A stretch of DNA of 64,000 nucleotides from Methanoculleus sp. (lineage in GTDB: Archaea; Halobacteriota; Methanomicrobia; Methanomicrobiales; Methanoculleaceae): assembly GCF_030019085.1 (NCBI RefSeq), contig NZ_JASEFJ010000010.1, positions 1 through 64,000 on the forward strand. The letters run 5' to 3'. Positions within the stretch are counted from its first letter, which is position 1; the number at the start of each line of letters is the position of its first letter. Under the pieces are notes generated by a model, which was given only the letters and a program-made list of their open reading frames with translations, had not been told where the DNA came from and made no database searches. Made by a program: the position numbers and the translations under genes. Shown piece by piece: positions 9,405 through 18,181 of this stretch.

Positions 9405-9647
9405 TTAATTTTATTGCACAAATATCTCCCGGGGTCCGATTACAGGGTGTATTCACTCTCAGGAGAGGGCGTTTCACCAGACTTGCTGCTGAAAGATCCC
9501 CTGGACACTCCCATCGACCGGCGCGCAAAATGCCGGTTGAGGATGAACGCATGATGAACCCTCTCCCGGATTATGGAACGATCACAAAAGAGGCTGTTTT
9601 TCAGGATACCTGGTCGGGAAGGTGCCGATCGTGGTGAAGGTGTAAAA

Positions 9648-9671
9648 CACCCTGCCGGGAATGGCAGGGTG
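9648..9671. terminator. Inverted repeat after the flavin-binding gene
   Basis: A perfect 9-bp stem (CACCCTGCC / GGCAGGGTG) with a 6-base loop, 4 bases beyond the stop of the minus-strand gene at 9676. Its position suggests a terminator or 3'-end stabiliser, although no long T run follows. Confidence 0.45.
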
Positions 9672-9675
9672 TGGT

Positions 9676-10080
9676 TCACAGAATCTTCTCTCCTGCCTTT
9701 GGTCCGGGCGTGCACTCGTAGACCTCCCGGATCTTCATTATGAGCAGGGTCTTTGCCGGTGCCTTTGCCATCTTCGAACGGACGGTAAACTGCATCTTTT
9801 CAAAGTCCGGGCCGCTCGTCCTGATCTCGACCTCGCCCTTGATCTGGAAACAGCCCTTTGTCTCCGGACCCCAGATGTAGATGGCGACCCTGGGGTTCTC
9901 CTGGGCGTTTGCAAGCGTCTTCTTCATGAAGTTGTCCGCTATCCAGATCGTCTCATCATCAACAAGTTCCACGAACGCGATCGGTACCACGTTCGGCCAT
10001 CCTTCTTTTGACGCAGTGGCGACCGGATAGGCCTTCATAGTGCGGAAAGCCGCTTTCATCTCTTCAGTCAGTGCAACCAT
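9676..10080 (-). CDS. Pyridoxamine 5'-phosphate oxidase-fold protein
   Basis: A 134-residue single-domain protein with the split-barrel pattern of the PNPOx-like flavin-binding family: PVATASKEGWPNVVPIAF, then IWIADNFMKKTLANAQENPR and VAIYIWGPETKGCFQIKGE. The spacing is typical of small archaeal FMN- or F420-binding proteins. The substrate is unknown. It stands alone between tRNA-Ser and a long gap. A second member of the same fold lies at 16683. Confidence 0.8.
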   Translation of the reverse strand: MVALTEEMKAAFRTMKAYPVATASKEGWPNVVPIAFVELVDDETIWIADNFMKKTLANAQENPRVAIYIWGPETKGCFQIKGEVEIRTSGPDFEKMQFTVRSKMAKAPAKTLLIMKIREVYECTPGPKAGEKIL

Positions 10081-10172
10081 CGTCTCTCACAGGTATACAC
10101 TCTCAACTGCACATATATAAATGGGATCCCTACAAGAGTTGGGGTAGGGGATGGCCATCATATCAACGATCT

Positions 10173-10200
10173 GGGTTATAAAAAAAACTCCACCTTTTTC
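10173..10200 (+). repeat. Repeat element C, copy 1
   Basis: GGGTTATAAA followed by CTCCACCTTTTTC, preceded by ACGATC. The same ordered blocks occur at 60981-61010. The TTATAAA block resembles a TATA box, while the C-rich block and T run resemble the end of a transcript. Its function is unclear. Confidence 0.5.
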
Positions 10201-10250
10201 CAGCAGCATGCTCGACGATTGCCAGATTACCACTGAACGTCTTTCTTTGA

Positions 10251-10288
10251 CCGCACCCCCCCTCAAGGGGGCGGGCAGTGATCGGCGA
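10251..10288 (+). repeat. Repeat element A, copy 1
   Basis: A C-run/G-run hairpin (CCCCCC-TCAA-GGGGGC) followed by GCAGTGATCGGCGA. The same hairpin-plus-tail is found at 37969-38001. A pyrimidine-rich stretch (CTTTCTTTGACC here, CTCTCTTTCGCTGAACC there) precedes both copies. Confidence 0.55.
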
Positions 10289-10350
10289 TAGCAGGGAAGG
10301 CCGTGCCAGGGAGGGTTTCACCCACATGCTGGAGATACCCACCCTTACAC

Positions 10351-10443
10351 TGTATCCATGGAGTATCGCCCTTTTGTGGAGGGGCTGACGGGGAGAGGAG
10401 GACGGAACGTCCCCCGCTCCTGTCTTAACGTGTTACCAGGGAC
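10351..10443 (+). repeat. Repeat element B, copy 1 (possible structured RNA)
   Basis: A block of about 93 bases that aligns over nearly its whole length with 41119-41209. Shared blocks include GCCCTTTTGT, GAGGGGCTGACGGGGAG, CCCCCGC and TGTCTTAACGTGT (with small changes). GACGGGGAG (10387 onward) can pair with CTCCTGTC (10417-10424), so a strong stem-loop is possible. No protein-like frame is shared between the copies, which favours RNA or a mobile remnant. Confidence 0.6.
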
Positions 10444-10876
10444 ATTTTTCGCTGACCAAACCCGCCACCCGGGATGGCCATGCATGGGTCTTCTCCAGAG
10501 TTCTCTCCCCGTGTTTCTGGCAATTGCCCGCCAACAACGCAGATGATGCACATTTTTAACGGTTTTAAACTACCAGGATCCAATATCAGGCCTCAGAGCG
10601 AGTGTAGTTTTACAAGGAGAGCGATCTTTGAGCCTTGAAGTGCGGATCTAACGGCAAAATAAGGCTGAAGATCCAGATAGTTTTGGAGGGGGCTAGACAG
10701 GAATCTCAGGTTAATTCTACCTGAAAAACTGACAAAGAACAGAATAGAGTCTATCTGGAAAAACAGGTCATCCGGAGATGCAGATAAAAGGCCGGTCTGC
10801 GGGAATGCACATCCCCCTGCCACCAGCCGGGGAGAGGTTTATCGCTGGAGCGGGATGGCATAAAGACCCCATTATA

Positions 10877-11590
10877 TCAGGGATTGCCGGCACACACAAT
10901 AGACCCGGTCTTTGCGCAGCATAACAACTTATGGATCTCACGGATTGGGCAGCGGTCGCAGAGCGGCGACTTTCTGCAGGTGGTCTTTGCCAGGTGGACG
11001 ATCTGGGCATGATAATCGTTGAAGAGGCCCACATCTGGCTCCAGGTTCTCCGCGAAAAGACGCTGCGTCCGGTCGTATGACGCGCCTTCCGGCAGCAGAC
11101 CGTAGCGCGAGAATACCCGTCGGGTGTAGGCATCGACAACAAAGACCGGTTTTTCGCAGGCATACAAGAGGATGGTGTCCACCGTCTCCTTCCCGAGGCC
11201 ACGGATGGCAAGGAGACGCCTGCGCAGTTCGTCGGTATCCATGGCCGCCATAACCTCTGGGTCTGCTCCGAACTCTGCAACGTAGATCCGGGAGAACTCG
11301 CGGATCCGCTCCGACTTCTGGTTGTAGTAGCGGGATGAGACTATCTGGCGGGCGATCTCGGAGGTCTTGGCCGTGGCAAGGGCGTGGGGGTCGAGCAGTC
11401 CCGCCTCATCCAGGTTCCGAACTGCCTGCGCCGCATTCGTCCAGGAGACGTTCTGGGTGAGTATGGCCCCGATCATCGTCTCAAAGGGCGTCTCTGCGGG
11501 CCACCAATGCTGGTGGCCGAAAGCTGAACGGAGGGCGTTGTATATTGCGAGGAGGTCGTCGGCCAGGCTCGATCTCATCATCTCCACCAT
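10877..11590 (-). CDS. HhH-GPD DNA glycosylase (endonuclease III-like)
   Basis: A 237-residue base-excision repair protein. The helix-hairpin-helix and GPD region reads LLAIRGLGKETVDTILLYAC and is followed by the catalytic-region Asp in VFVVDAYTRRV. The C-terminal cysteines (CRKSPLCDRC and a later Cys) fit a 4Fe-4S cluster. It resembles the thermophile endonuclease III-related group (COG2231); the exact damaged base is not predictable. The start at 11590 overlaps the end of nadE by 13 bases, so the two are probably co-translated. Confidence 0.88.
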   Translation of the reverse strand: MVEMMRSSLADDLLAIYNALRSAFGHQHWWPAETPFETMIGAILTQNVSWTNAAQAVRNLDEAGLLDPHALATAKTSEIARQIVSSRYYNQKSERIREFSRIYVAEFGADPEVMAAMDTDELRRRLLAIRGLGKETVDTILLYACEKPVFVVDAYTRRVFSRYGLLPEGASYDRTQRLFAENLEPDVGLFNDYHAQIVHLAKTTCRKSPLCDRCPIREIHKLLCCAKTGSIVCAGNP

Positions 11591-13170
11591 GGTCGTGCAG
11601 CGATCGGCATCTGCCAGTCCGTCCCGAACGCCCGGTCGGTCACACGGATCCCTGGCGGCGCCTGCCTGCGCTTGAACTCAGCCAGTTCAACCATCCGGAC
11701 AACCTTCCAGACGGTCTCTTGCGGGTAGCCAGCATCGATAATCTCATCAGGAGACTCGAGTCGTTCGATGTAGCGCTGCAGGATTGCGTCCATGAGATCG
11801 TAAGGTGGAAGGGTCTCCTGATCCACCTGCCCGGGCCGTAGTTCCGCGGAAGGCGGTTTCTCGAGAACACGCTGCGGGATGACCGGGTGCCCGGCATTCA
11901 ACCAGCGAGCAATACGGTATACCATCACCTTCGGAACGTCGGCGATAACGGCAAGCCCGCCCGCCATGTCGCCATAAAGTGTACAGTAACCCACCGCAAT
12001 CTCCGATTTGTTCCCGGTCGCAAGGAGCATGAAACCAAACTTGTTCGCCATGGCCATCAATACCGTCGCCCGGATCCTGGCCTGCAGATTCTCCTCGGTG
12101 ATGTCCCGGGACATGCCTGAGAATACGCCGGCAAGTCTGGTAGAGAACGTCTCCATCATCGGCGTTATCGGTATACAGCATCTCCGGATCCCCAGGTTCT
12201 CCGCAAGTTGTTCTGCATCCTCTATGTTCGCAGCGGAGGTGTAGGGGGATGGTAAAAGCACCCCGAGAACGTTCTCTGGCCCGAGCGCACTGGCTGCTAT
12301 GGCGGCTACAAGCGATGAGTCAATCCCACCGGAGATGCCGATGACAACCGAGGTAAACCCGCATTTCAGGACATAGTCCCTGGTACCGAGAACCAGCGCC
12401 CGCCATATCTCCGATTCAGGCACATGGTCATCCGGAGCAAGAGACTCTGGAGAGGGGCTGGCGAGATCAGCGGTAACGATATCGATGTCAAATGGCGCAC
12501 CGCGGGCAACGAGCCTGCCGGCGGCATTGAAGATGGCACTCCGGCCGTCGAAGACAACGTCATCGTTCCCGCCGACAGAGTTCACAAACGCGACTGCAAC
12601 CCCGTGCTCTCTGGCAAACCTTGAGAGGTACTCCTCCCGCAGGCGTGCTTTCCCGACGGTGAACGGCGATGCGACGGGGTTAATGATCACCTCCGGCATC
12701 GGGCCCTCGTAGCAGATTCTCTCGCCGATGACCACGCCGACAGTCTTTCCGCCAACGTGGATAAACGGGACCTCCCGGTCTGCAGTCTCAAAGTAACGAT
12801 CCTCATTCAGGACGCCTGGAGAAGGGGAGGATTTTCGGAATATCTCTGCGACCTCTCCACCCCTGATAATAGCGGCGGCGTTAAATAGGGGGCGACCACT
12901 ACCTGCTGGATTCGGTACCGGGAGGCCGATGATGACCGGTGGCGCGTCGGCGAGGCTTGCAGCAAGTTCATCCAACACAGAGAGACCTCGCGCAACAAAC
13001 CCTGGTTGCAGCAGCAGATCCCGTGGAGGGCACCCCGTCAGCGAGAGTTCCGGTGTGACAATAATGTCCGGTCGATCCCGGGCCGCTTCCCGGACACCTG
13101 CTGCTATCTGCCCCGCGTTCCCGACAAGGTCGCCAACAACGGCATTCAGCTGGAGGAGTGAGATCTTCAT
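11578..13170 (-). CDS. nadE: NAD+ synthetase with N-terminal nitrilase-like domain
   Basis: A 530-residue protein with the architecture of glutamine-dependent NAD synthetase: an N-terminal carbon-nitrogen hydrolase domain (about 1-245) and a C-terminal synthetase domain with the ATP P-loop SGGIDSS near 285 and ATGNKSEIAVGY. It amidates deamido-NAD. In the amidase domain Glu41 and Lys113 are present, but the position normally holding the nucleophilic Cys (GVTICED-type motif) reads GVVIGER, with Gly149. A Cys lies four residues later (Cys153). The enzyme may therefore use free ammonia. The ATG at 13170 gives the usual MKISLLQLN start; the frame continues to 13215. Confidence 0.92.
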   Translation of the reverse strand: MKISLLQLNAVVGDLVGNAGQIAAGVREAARDRPDIIVTPELSLTGCPPRDLLLQPGFVARGLSVLDELAASLADAPPVIIGLPVPNPAGSGRPLFNAAAIIRGGEVAEIFRKSSPSPGVLNEDRYFETADREVPFIHVGGKTVGVVIGERICYEGPMPEVIINPVASPFTVGKARLREEYLSRFAREHGVAVAFVNSVGGNDDVVFDGRSAIFNAAGRLVARGAPFDIDIVTADLASPSPESLAPDDHVPESEIWRALVLGTRDYVLKCGFTSVVIGISGGIDSSLVAAIAASALGPENVLGVLLPSPYTSAANIEDAEQLAENLGIRRCCIPITPMMETFSTRLAGVFSGMSRDITEENLQARIRATVLMAMANKFGFMLLATGNKSEIAVGYCTLYGDMAGGLAVIADVPKVMVYRIARWLNAGHPVIPQRVLEKPPSAELRPGQVDQETLPPYDLMDAILQRYIERLESPDEIIDAGYPQETVWKVVRMVELAEFKRRQAPPGIRVTDRAFGTDWQMPIAARPWWR

Positions 13171-13376
13171 GGGGGTTCCTGGACGTCTGATCATTAATGG
13201 CAGAACGATTGGCATATGTCTTTTCCTGCCCCTCTTCCCGTGGAACGGTATGCAGGCACCGCGCTACGCCCGATGACCAGGACAGATCATATACCTTTTA
13301 TGCAGCAAAGATCATAGCGCCCTCTAGAGAGTATGCAGAGAACATACCATGGAATGGTATTCAAGACTGGTCGGGG

Positions 13377-14726
13377 GTGGGCGGACTGACCCCCCGGCGT
13401 CGGACTGCAGCAAGGGAGACACGCCGTCTCCTTCTGCTCACCGCATCGGTAATCGTTGTCTTTGCCGCAAACGTCGCCGGCCTCTTTTCAGGCATCTCCA
13501 CTGTCCTTCCGCACCTCTTCTACCTGCCGATAGTCCTCGGCGCCTACTGGTACCCCCGCCGGGGTGTCCCCTTCTCGCTTGGCCTTGCCCTTGGATACCT
13601 GGTGATAAGCGTCCCATTTATCAGCGGAGAGGCGGGTCTGCTGGTCCAGGCGATTGCAAGGGCGGTTGTCTTTGTCGCCATCGGTGCTGTCATATCGCTT
13701 CTCTCTATACAGCTGCGAGAACGCGAAGAACGGTATAGAGGCATCTTCGATAACTCAGAGGCCGGAACGTTTATTATCGCAACGGAGGCAGACGGAGAGC
13801 ATATTGAGGAGGTGAACTACGTTGGCGCCTCGCTCTTTGGCTCCACAACAGATAAACTAAAGGGCGAACCAATCAACCGGTTCTTTGATGACCCCGCTAT
13901 CTGGGAGAGCCTGAAGTCGGATATTGACCTGAGAGGCGCCGTCTACGGTTTTGAGACAACCCTGCGCCGAACCGACGGTGGTACCGTCCACGCGCTCCTC
14001 TCGGCCGGCCGGCTCCATGGAGGGGGGATCGTCCTCACCTTGGTAGATATCACAGCTCTTAAGAACGCCAAGGAGACGCTCCGTCGAACAAACGCCAAAC
14101 TTAACATGCTCGGGAGGCTCACTCACAGGGACCTTGCTGCAGCGGTCTCGCAACTCCTGGGGCAGATCACCCAGGGAATGCGGCAGTTCGACGACCCGGC
14201 GTTCCACCACTACCTTGAGGATCTGGAGGAGAGTGCACGACTGGTGCAACGTCGGGTGGAGATCGCACGGGATTACCAGGACCTCGGTCTCCGGCCAGCG
14301 GACTGGCAACCGTTGCAGGAGGTGATCAGGCGGGCGACATCGTGTCTGCTGATACCTCCAGGAGTATCCATCCGCTCCTGGGTGGAACGGCTTGAGGTCT
14401 TTGCCGACCCTATGCTGGATCGGGTCTTTTCAAACCTGATCGAGAACGCCATCCAGCACGGGAAGACCGTATCCTCGGTCGTTATCACGTATCAGATCCT
14501 GGACGACGGGCTTGCCATCTACGTCGAGGATGATGGTGTGGGCGTTCCAGAGGAAAATAAAGAACGTATCTTTGAGTATGGCTTCGGCAGCGGTGGCGGG
14601 CTCGGGCTCTTCCTGACAAAGGAGATCCTCGCCATCACAAACATGACGATCCGGGAGACGGGGACGCCTGGCGAGGGTGCCAGGTTTGTGATCCACGTGC
14701 CGCCGGACGGCTACAGGATAACCTGA
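13377..14726 (+). CDS. Membrane PAS-domain histidine kinase
   Basis: About 449 residues from a GTG start. Four hydrophobic segments occupy roughly residues 18-110, followed by a PAS domain starting at EERYRGIFDNSEAG (about 120-225), a phosphoacceptor-type helix containing LGRLTHRDLAAAVSQLLGQ, and an HATPase domain with NLIENAIQHG, VEDDGVGVP and GGGLGLFLTKEIL. This is the usual plan of methanogen sensor kinases. The ligand is unknown, and no response regulator is next to it. The frame is open from an ATG at 13197, but that segment overlaps the nadE start, so the start is uncertain. Confidence 0.85.
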   Translation: MGGLTPRRRTAARETRRLLLLTASVIVVFAANVAGLFSGISTVLPHLFYLPIVLGAYWYPRRGVPFSLGLALGYLVISVPFISGEAGLLVQAIARAVVFVAIGAVISLLSIQLREREERYRGIFDNSEAGTFIIATEADGEHIEEVNYVGASLFGSTTDKLKGEPINRFFDDPAIWESLKSDIDLRGAVYGFETTLRRTDGGTVHALLSAGRLHGGGIVLTLVDITALKNAKETLRRTNAKLNMLGRLTHRDLAAAVSQLLGQITQGMRQFDDPAFHHYLEDLEESARLVQRRVEIARDYQDLGLRPADWQPLQEVIRRATSCLLIPPGVSIRSWVERLEVFADPMLDRVFSNLIENAIQHGKTVSSVVITYQILDDGLAIYVEDDGVGVPEENKERIFEYGFGSGGGLGLFLTKEILAITNMTIRETGTPGEGARFVIHVPPDGYRIT

Positions 14727-14739
14727 AAGAGGCTGGAAG

Positions 14740-15969
14740 ATGTTTCCAGAAGTGCTTATTCCGACAGACCTCTCAGAGACTTCCGCCACAATGGTGGAGA
14801 GGATCGGCGAGGTTCCTGGCGTTCGTGAGGTAATCCTCTTTCACGCCCTGCGAGGATCGACCGACCTCTCGCCGGCGGGGGAGGAGGCGCTCAACCGGAT
14901 GAAGGAGACCGTGCAGAGCCAGGGCTGCACCGCAAGGGTGGTGGTGGAAGAGGTGAAGACGGATATCCCGGCGCGGATCCTCCAGATCGCCAGAGAGAAT
15001 AATGTGGACCTGATCGCTATAGGAGTTCGCGACCCCGGACTCTTCCGGAACCTCTTCTCCGGGAACATCGCGGCCACTTTGCTTCGGGATGCCGTGGTGG
15101 ACGTCCTGATCATGCCTCAGTCGGCAAGGAACGGCCCACCCCTTTGGGCAAGGCTGCTGGTACCGACAGATCTTGCAGACCCCGCACCCGAGATCCGCAC
15201 GCTTCTGCGCGACTCTGGCGGAGTGGGGGGGGCGTTGCTCCTAAATGTAATGGAGCCAGGGCGTACGGAACAGGAGGTGGCCGATCGGCTCGCAGCCATA
15301 AGGGTGGAACTTGCAACCCCCAGTCGAGAGGTTGAGGTGCTGACACGCACCGGTGATCCGGCGCGCACTATCTGTGCCGTGGCTGAGGAGTTCGAGGCCT
15401 CCATGGTAGTTATGCCGCGCATAGGTAGGCGTGACGCCGCGGGAGCGGCCACGCTCGGAAGCGTCACTGGCGCTGTTGCCACCTGCGTTAAAAGACCGCT
15501 GCTTGTGCTCGCGATCCCTATACACGTACAGATCGAGACCCGCGAACTGCGGAGCGAGGAGTTTAGGCTTGCAGAGGAGATCTGGGTGGACTATCATGGG
15601 TTGAAGGCCGACCCAAAGACCGATCGGATATTCGGGGTCTTTGCCGATGGCAGACTGGTCTCCGTCGCCAGGTGCCGGAGGCATCCGGACGGATACGAGG
15701 TGGACGGTGTATTCACGCCGATCAGGTTCCGTGGCAGGGGGTATGCCAGGCGCGCGATGAACGCGCTGGTCGAGGCATGTCAGCATGACACCCTCTACAT
15801 GCACGCTGTCAGGGAACTTGTCGACTTCTATGGCCAGTATGGGTTTGTCTCGATACCGGAGAGCGATCTCCCGCCCACCATCTGGGAGAGGTATGCGTTT
15901 GCTATGGGGGAGATGGAGGGGGTAAATGTACAGCCGATGCGCCGCCCCCCTGTCCGTTTTATCCAGTGA
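14740..15969 (+). CDS. Tandem universal stress protein fused to GNAT acetyltransferase
   Basis: A 409-residue three-part protein. Residues 1-130 and 135-265 are two UspA-like domains (FPEVLIPTDLSETS; RLLVPTDLADPA) with VDLIAIGVRDPG and MVVMPRIGRRD segments. Residues about 270-405 form a GNAT acyltransferase domain with the CoA loop RFRGRGYARRAMNALVEA and a C-terminal FYGQYGFV. The fusion suggests stress- or nucleotide-linked acetylation, which is inference. It follows the histidine kinase by 13 bases and has a good ribosome site, so the pair may form an operon. Confidence 0.85.
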   Translation: MFPEVLIPTDLSETSATMVERIGEVPGVREVILFHALRGSTDLSPAGEEALNRMKETVQSQGCTARVVVEEVKTDIPARILQIARENNVDLIAIGVRDPGLFRNLFSGNIAATLLRDAVVDVLIMPQSARNGPPLWARLLVPTDLADPAPEIRTLLRDSGGVGGALLLNVMEPGRTEQEVADRLAAIRVELATPSREVEVLTRTGDPARTICAVAEEFEASMVVMPRIGRRDAAGAATLGSVTGAVATCVKRPLLVLAIPIHVQIETRELRSEEFRLAEEIWVDYHGLKADPKTDRIFGVFADGRLVSVARCRRHPDGYEVDGVFTPIRFRGRGYARRAMNALVEACQHDTLYMHAVRELVDFYGQYGFVSIPESDLPPTIWERYAFAMGEMEGVNVQPMRRPPVRFIQ

Positions 15970-16064
15970 GGCACCCCCCTCCCTCAGCCACAGAACCCCC
16001 CATGATAGCACACAGCGTCAGGGCAGGCAACCATATATCACGTGCGAGCGCCAGGAGATACTTA

Positions 16065-16577
16065 ATGCTGGTAGGAATCCTCGCTGACACCCACGACAAC
16101 CTTGAGAAGGTGGATGCAGCCGTAAGAACCCTGAACGCGAAAGGAGTGGATCTGGTGCTCCACGCCGGTGATTACGTCTCCCCATTTGTCATCCCGCGGT
16201 TTGCTGATCTGCAATCGCCGATGATCGGCGTCCTCGGGAACAACGACGGCGACCATCGACTTCTGCAGAGACGGTTTGACGAGCACGACCAACTCAGCCT
16301 GCGTGGACGTTTCGCCTGCGTAAGCGCTGGCGACCTGGCAATTGGGCTGCTTCACGGCGACGAAGAGGAACTCCTGGAAGTGCTCATCAGGCGGAAAACC
16401 TTCGATGTTATCGTCCACGGCCACACGCATCAGGCCGCGGTGAGCAGACTCTCGGGGACGCTTATCATCAACCCCGGTGAGGCCTGCGGTTACCTGACCG
16501 GCCGGTCGACCATCGCCGTGCTGGATACGGTGACCAGGAACGTCGAACTGCTCACACCCGGCCACGAAGGGCCGTAG
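16065..16577 (+). CDS. MJ0936/YfcE-type phosphodiesterase
   Basis: A 170-residue calcineurin-like metallophosphoesterase. The metal ligands are visible in order: LADTHDN, HAGDY, GNNDGD, LLHGD and HGHTH. Members of this family are Mn- or Ni-dependent phosphodiesterases of unknown physiological substrate. A GGAG ribosome site precedes the ATG at 16065. The frame is open from 15966, but that extension lacks family sequence. Confidence 0.9.
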   Translation: MLVGILADTHDNLEKVDAAVRTLNAKGVDLVLHAGDYVSPFVIPRFADLQSPMIGVLGNNDGDHRLLQRRFDEHDQLSLRGRFACVSAGDLAIGLLHGDEEELLEVLIRRKTFDVIVHGHTHQAAVSRLSGTLIINPGEACGYLTGRSTIAVLDTVTRNVELLTPGHEGP

Positions 16578-16682
16578 AAGTGTGGTGCGTTCTGGCAGGA
16601 GGCAAGGACCTGGTTATCCCGGTAGGCCAGTAAGAAACATATATGTGGTTTCGCAGGTTACCGCCATAAGAGGGCTGACCCC

Positions 16683-17159
16683 ATGGAGATTGTGAAGATA
16701 CCCAACATGGAGAGGGCGGAGTATGATAGACTCATCGAGGAGGGATTTCTCAGTCGTATCGCATTCCAGGGCGCAAAATACCCCTATATCGCCCCATTCC
16801 TGTATGTGTTTGATGGAAAATTTCTCTACTTCATGGCAACCAGATACGGCCGGAAGAATGATCTTTTCCGGCAGCACCCCTACGTATCCGTAGAGATCGA
16901 AAAGTATTCAAGCGACCTCTCCTGCTACACCTTCGTGACAATGCAGGGCTACCTGGTTCAGGTCGAGGACGCTATCGAGAAGAAGATCATCCGGGAGAGG
17001 TTTGTGGAGATGATCAGAGAGCACAACCTCTCACGCAACATCCTTGCGGCGCTCGGCCACAAGCCCGAGGAACCGATCGAGGCTATTGCATCCGAGGAGC
17101 GCTCGAACATCTGGAAACTGACCGGTGTGAAGGATATAGTCGCCTTAAAGAACCTCTGA
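16683..17159 (+). CDS. Pyridoxamine 5'-phosphate oxidase-related flavoprotein
   Basis: A 158-residue protein with the split-barrel pattern of the PNPOx-like/heme-utilisation family: LIEEGFLSRIAFQG, YPYIAPFLYVFDGKFLYFM and DLFRQHPYVSVEIE. A cofactor such as FMN or F420 is likely. A TATA-like CATATATG lies about 45 bases upstream, so it probably has its own promoter. It differs from the fold-mate at 9676 in length and motif detail. Confidence 0.82.
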   Translation: MEIVKIPNMERAEYDRLIEEGFLSRIAFQGAKYPYIAPFLYVFDGKFLYFMATRYGRKNDLFRQHPYVSVEIEKYSSDLSCYTFVTMQGYLVQVEDAIEKKIIRERFVEMIREHNLSRNILAALGHKPEEPIEAIASEERSNIWKLTGVKDIVALKNL

Positions 17160-17288
17160 CCCAGACGGCGAAAAAATTGCGGCCACTCTTAGGTTGCCGA
17201 CCGCTTTCAGAGTTCCAGGGATAGCGGTTATTGCGTCAGGCATTATACTCCATGAACGCAACAGTTCTTCCATGGGGGCGCAAATGCC

Positions 17289-18181
17289 GTGATCTGTATC
17301 AGCGAAGATTGGGGAGGGCTTGCTGCAGCACTCCTGGAGTCGGATCTCAGTGAGAGCGTCTATATCGTGGGGGCGACGGACACAGGAAAGACTACGCTCT
17401 GCCGCCACCTCCTCGGAAAGGCGGCAGCAGAGACGCGGACTGCCTGCGTCGACTGCGAGCGGGGCAGTCCTGGATAGGCCCTCCAACGACCGGGGGTTGA
17501 TCCTCCACCCCGGGCCCAACACACCCTGTCCAGACACTTACCGGGGCGAAACGCCTCGTTGAGATGGCCCTGGAGGAAGGTGCTCGTAGAACCCTGATCG
17601 ACTCTCCTGGCCTTCTCCATGGGGGGATGGGCCTCGAGTTCCAGATCCAGTTGATCGACCTTCTCCGCCCCGATCACATCGTCGCTCTCCAGCACGGCCG
17701 GGAACTTGAACAGGTGCTTGCAAACTTCGCGCGCCGTCCCGATATCCAGACTCACCGAATCCCCGTCTATCTCGTGGTCGTCCCCAGGACAGCGTCAGAA
17801 CGGCGGCGTTACCGTGAGGAGTGGTTCCCCTCCTATTTTGCCGGTGCATGGGTGCAGCAGATCGCGCTCAGGGGGCAGGGGTTACAGGGGAGGGTGCCCG
17901 ACCCTGACAACCTGTCAGGGGCTTCCGGAGGGCTGGTCTCCTTCAACGACCCGGAGAACTATGTCATCGTGCTCGGGATCTTCAACGAGTTTGACCCAAA
18001 AGAACACATTCTTACAGTCTTAGCCCCGCCTTTCGACCCGACTTCCGTTGCGTCCGTCAGATTCGGTTCGGTCTCCCTTGACCTTGAGGCACCACCTGGA
18101 TCGATGGAATGCCACAGGTTCGAGACCTCTAAACGGGGACAACCGAGAGCCAGACCGCATACACCACCGCCTGGGCTATAG
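17289..18181 (+). pseudogene. Broken Clp1/Grc3-type polynucleotide kinase
   Basis: The first part (17289-17477, GTG start) carries a Walker A motif GATDTGKTTLCR and ACVDCERG, then stops. From about 17465 the +2 frame continues with WIGPPTT, a TGA at 17498-17500, THPVQTLTGAKRLVEMALEEG, and a long open tail to 18181 with LIDSPGLLHGG, QLIDLLRPDHIVALQHG and RRYREEWF. The segment GLILHPG lies in yet another frame. These blocks together match archaeal polynucleotide 5'-hydroxyl kinases of the Clp1 family. At least one frameshift plus a stop break the gene; sequencing errors in this G-run-rich stretch are the alternative. The tail overlaps the convergent transporter. Confidence 0.75.

Larger units (their letters stand above)
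10081..10876. other. Long gap with three small repeat elements
   Basis: About 800 bases without a convincing gene. The open frames here are short, unrecognised and lie across GC-rich hairpins. The stretch holds one copy each of three elements that recur elsewhere in the window: element C (10173-10200), element A (10251-10288) and element B (10351-10443). The rest shows no recognisable feature. Confidence 0.6.
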
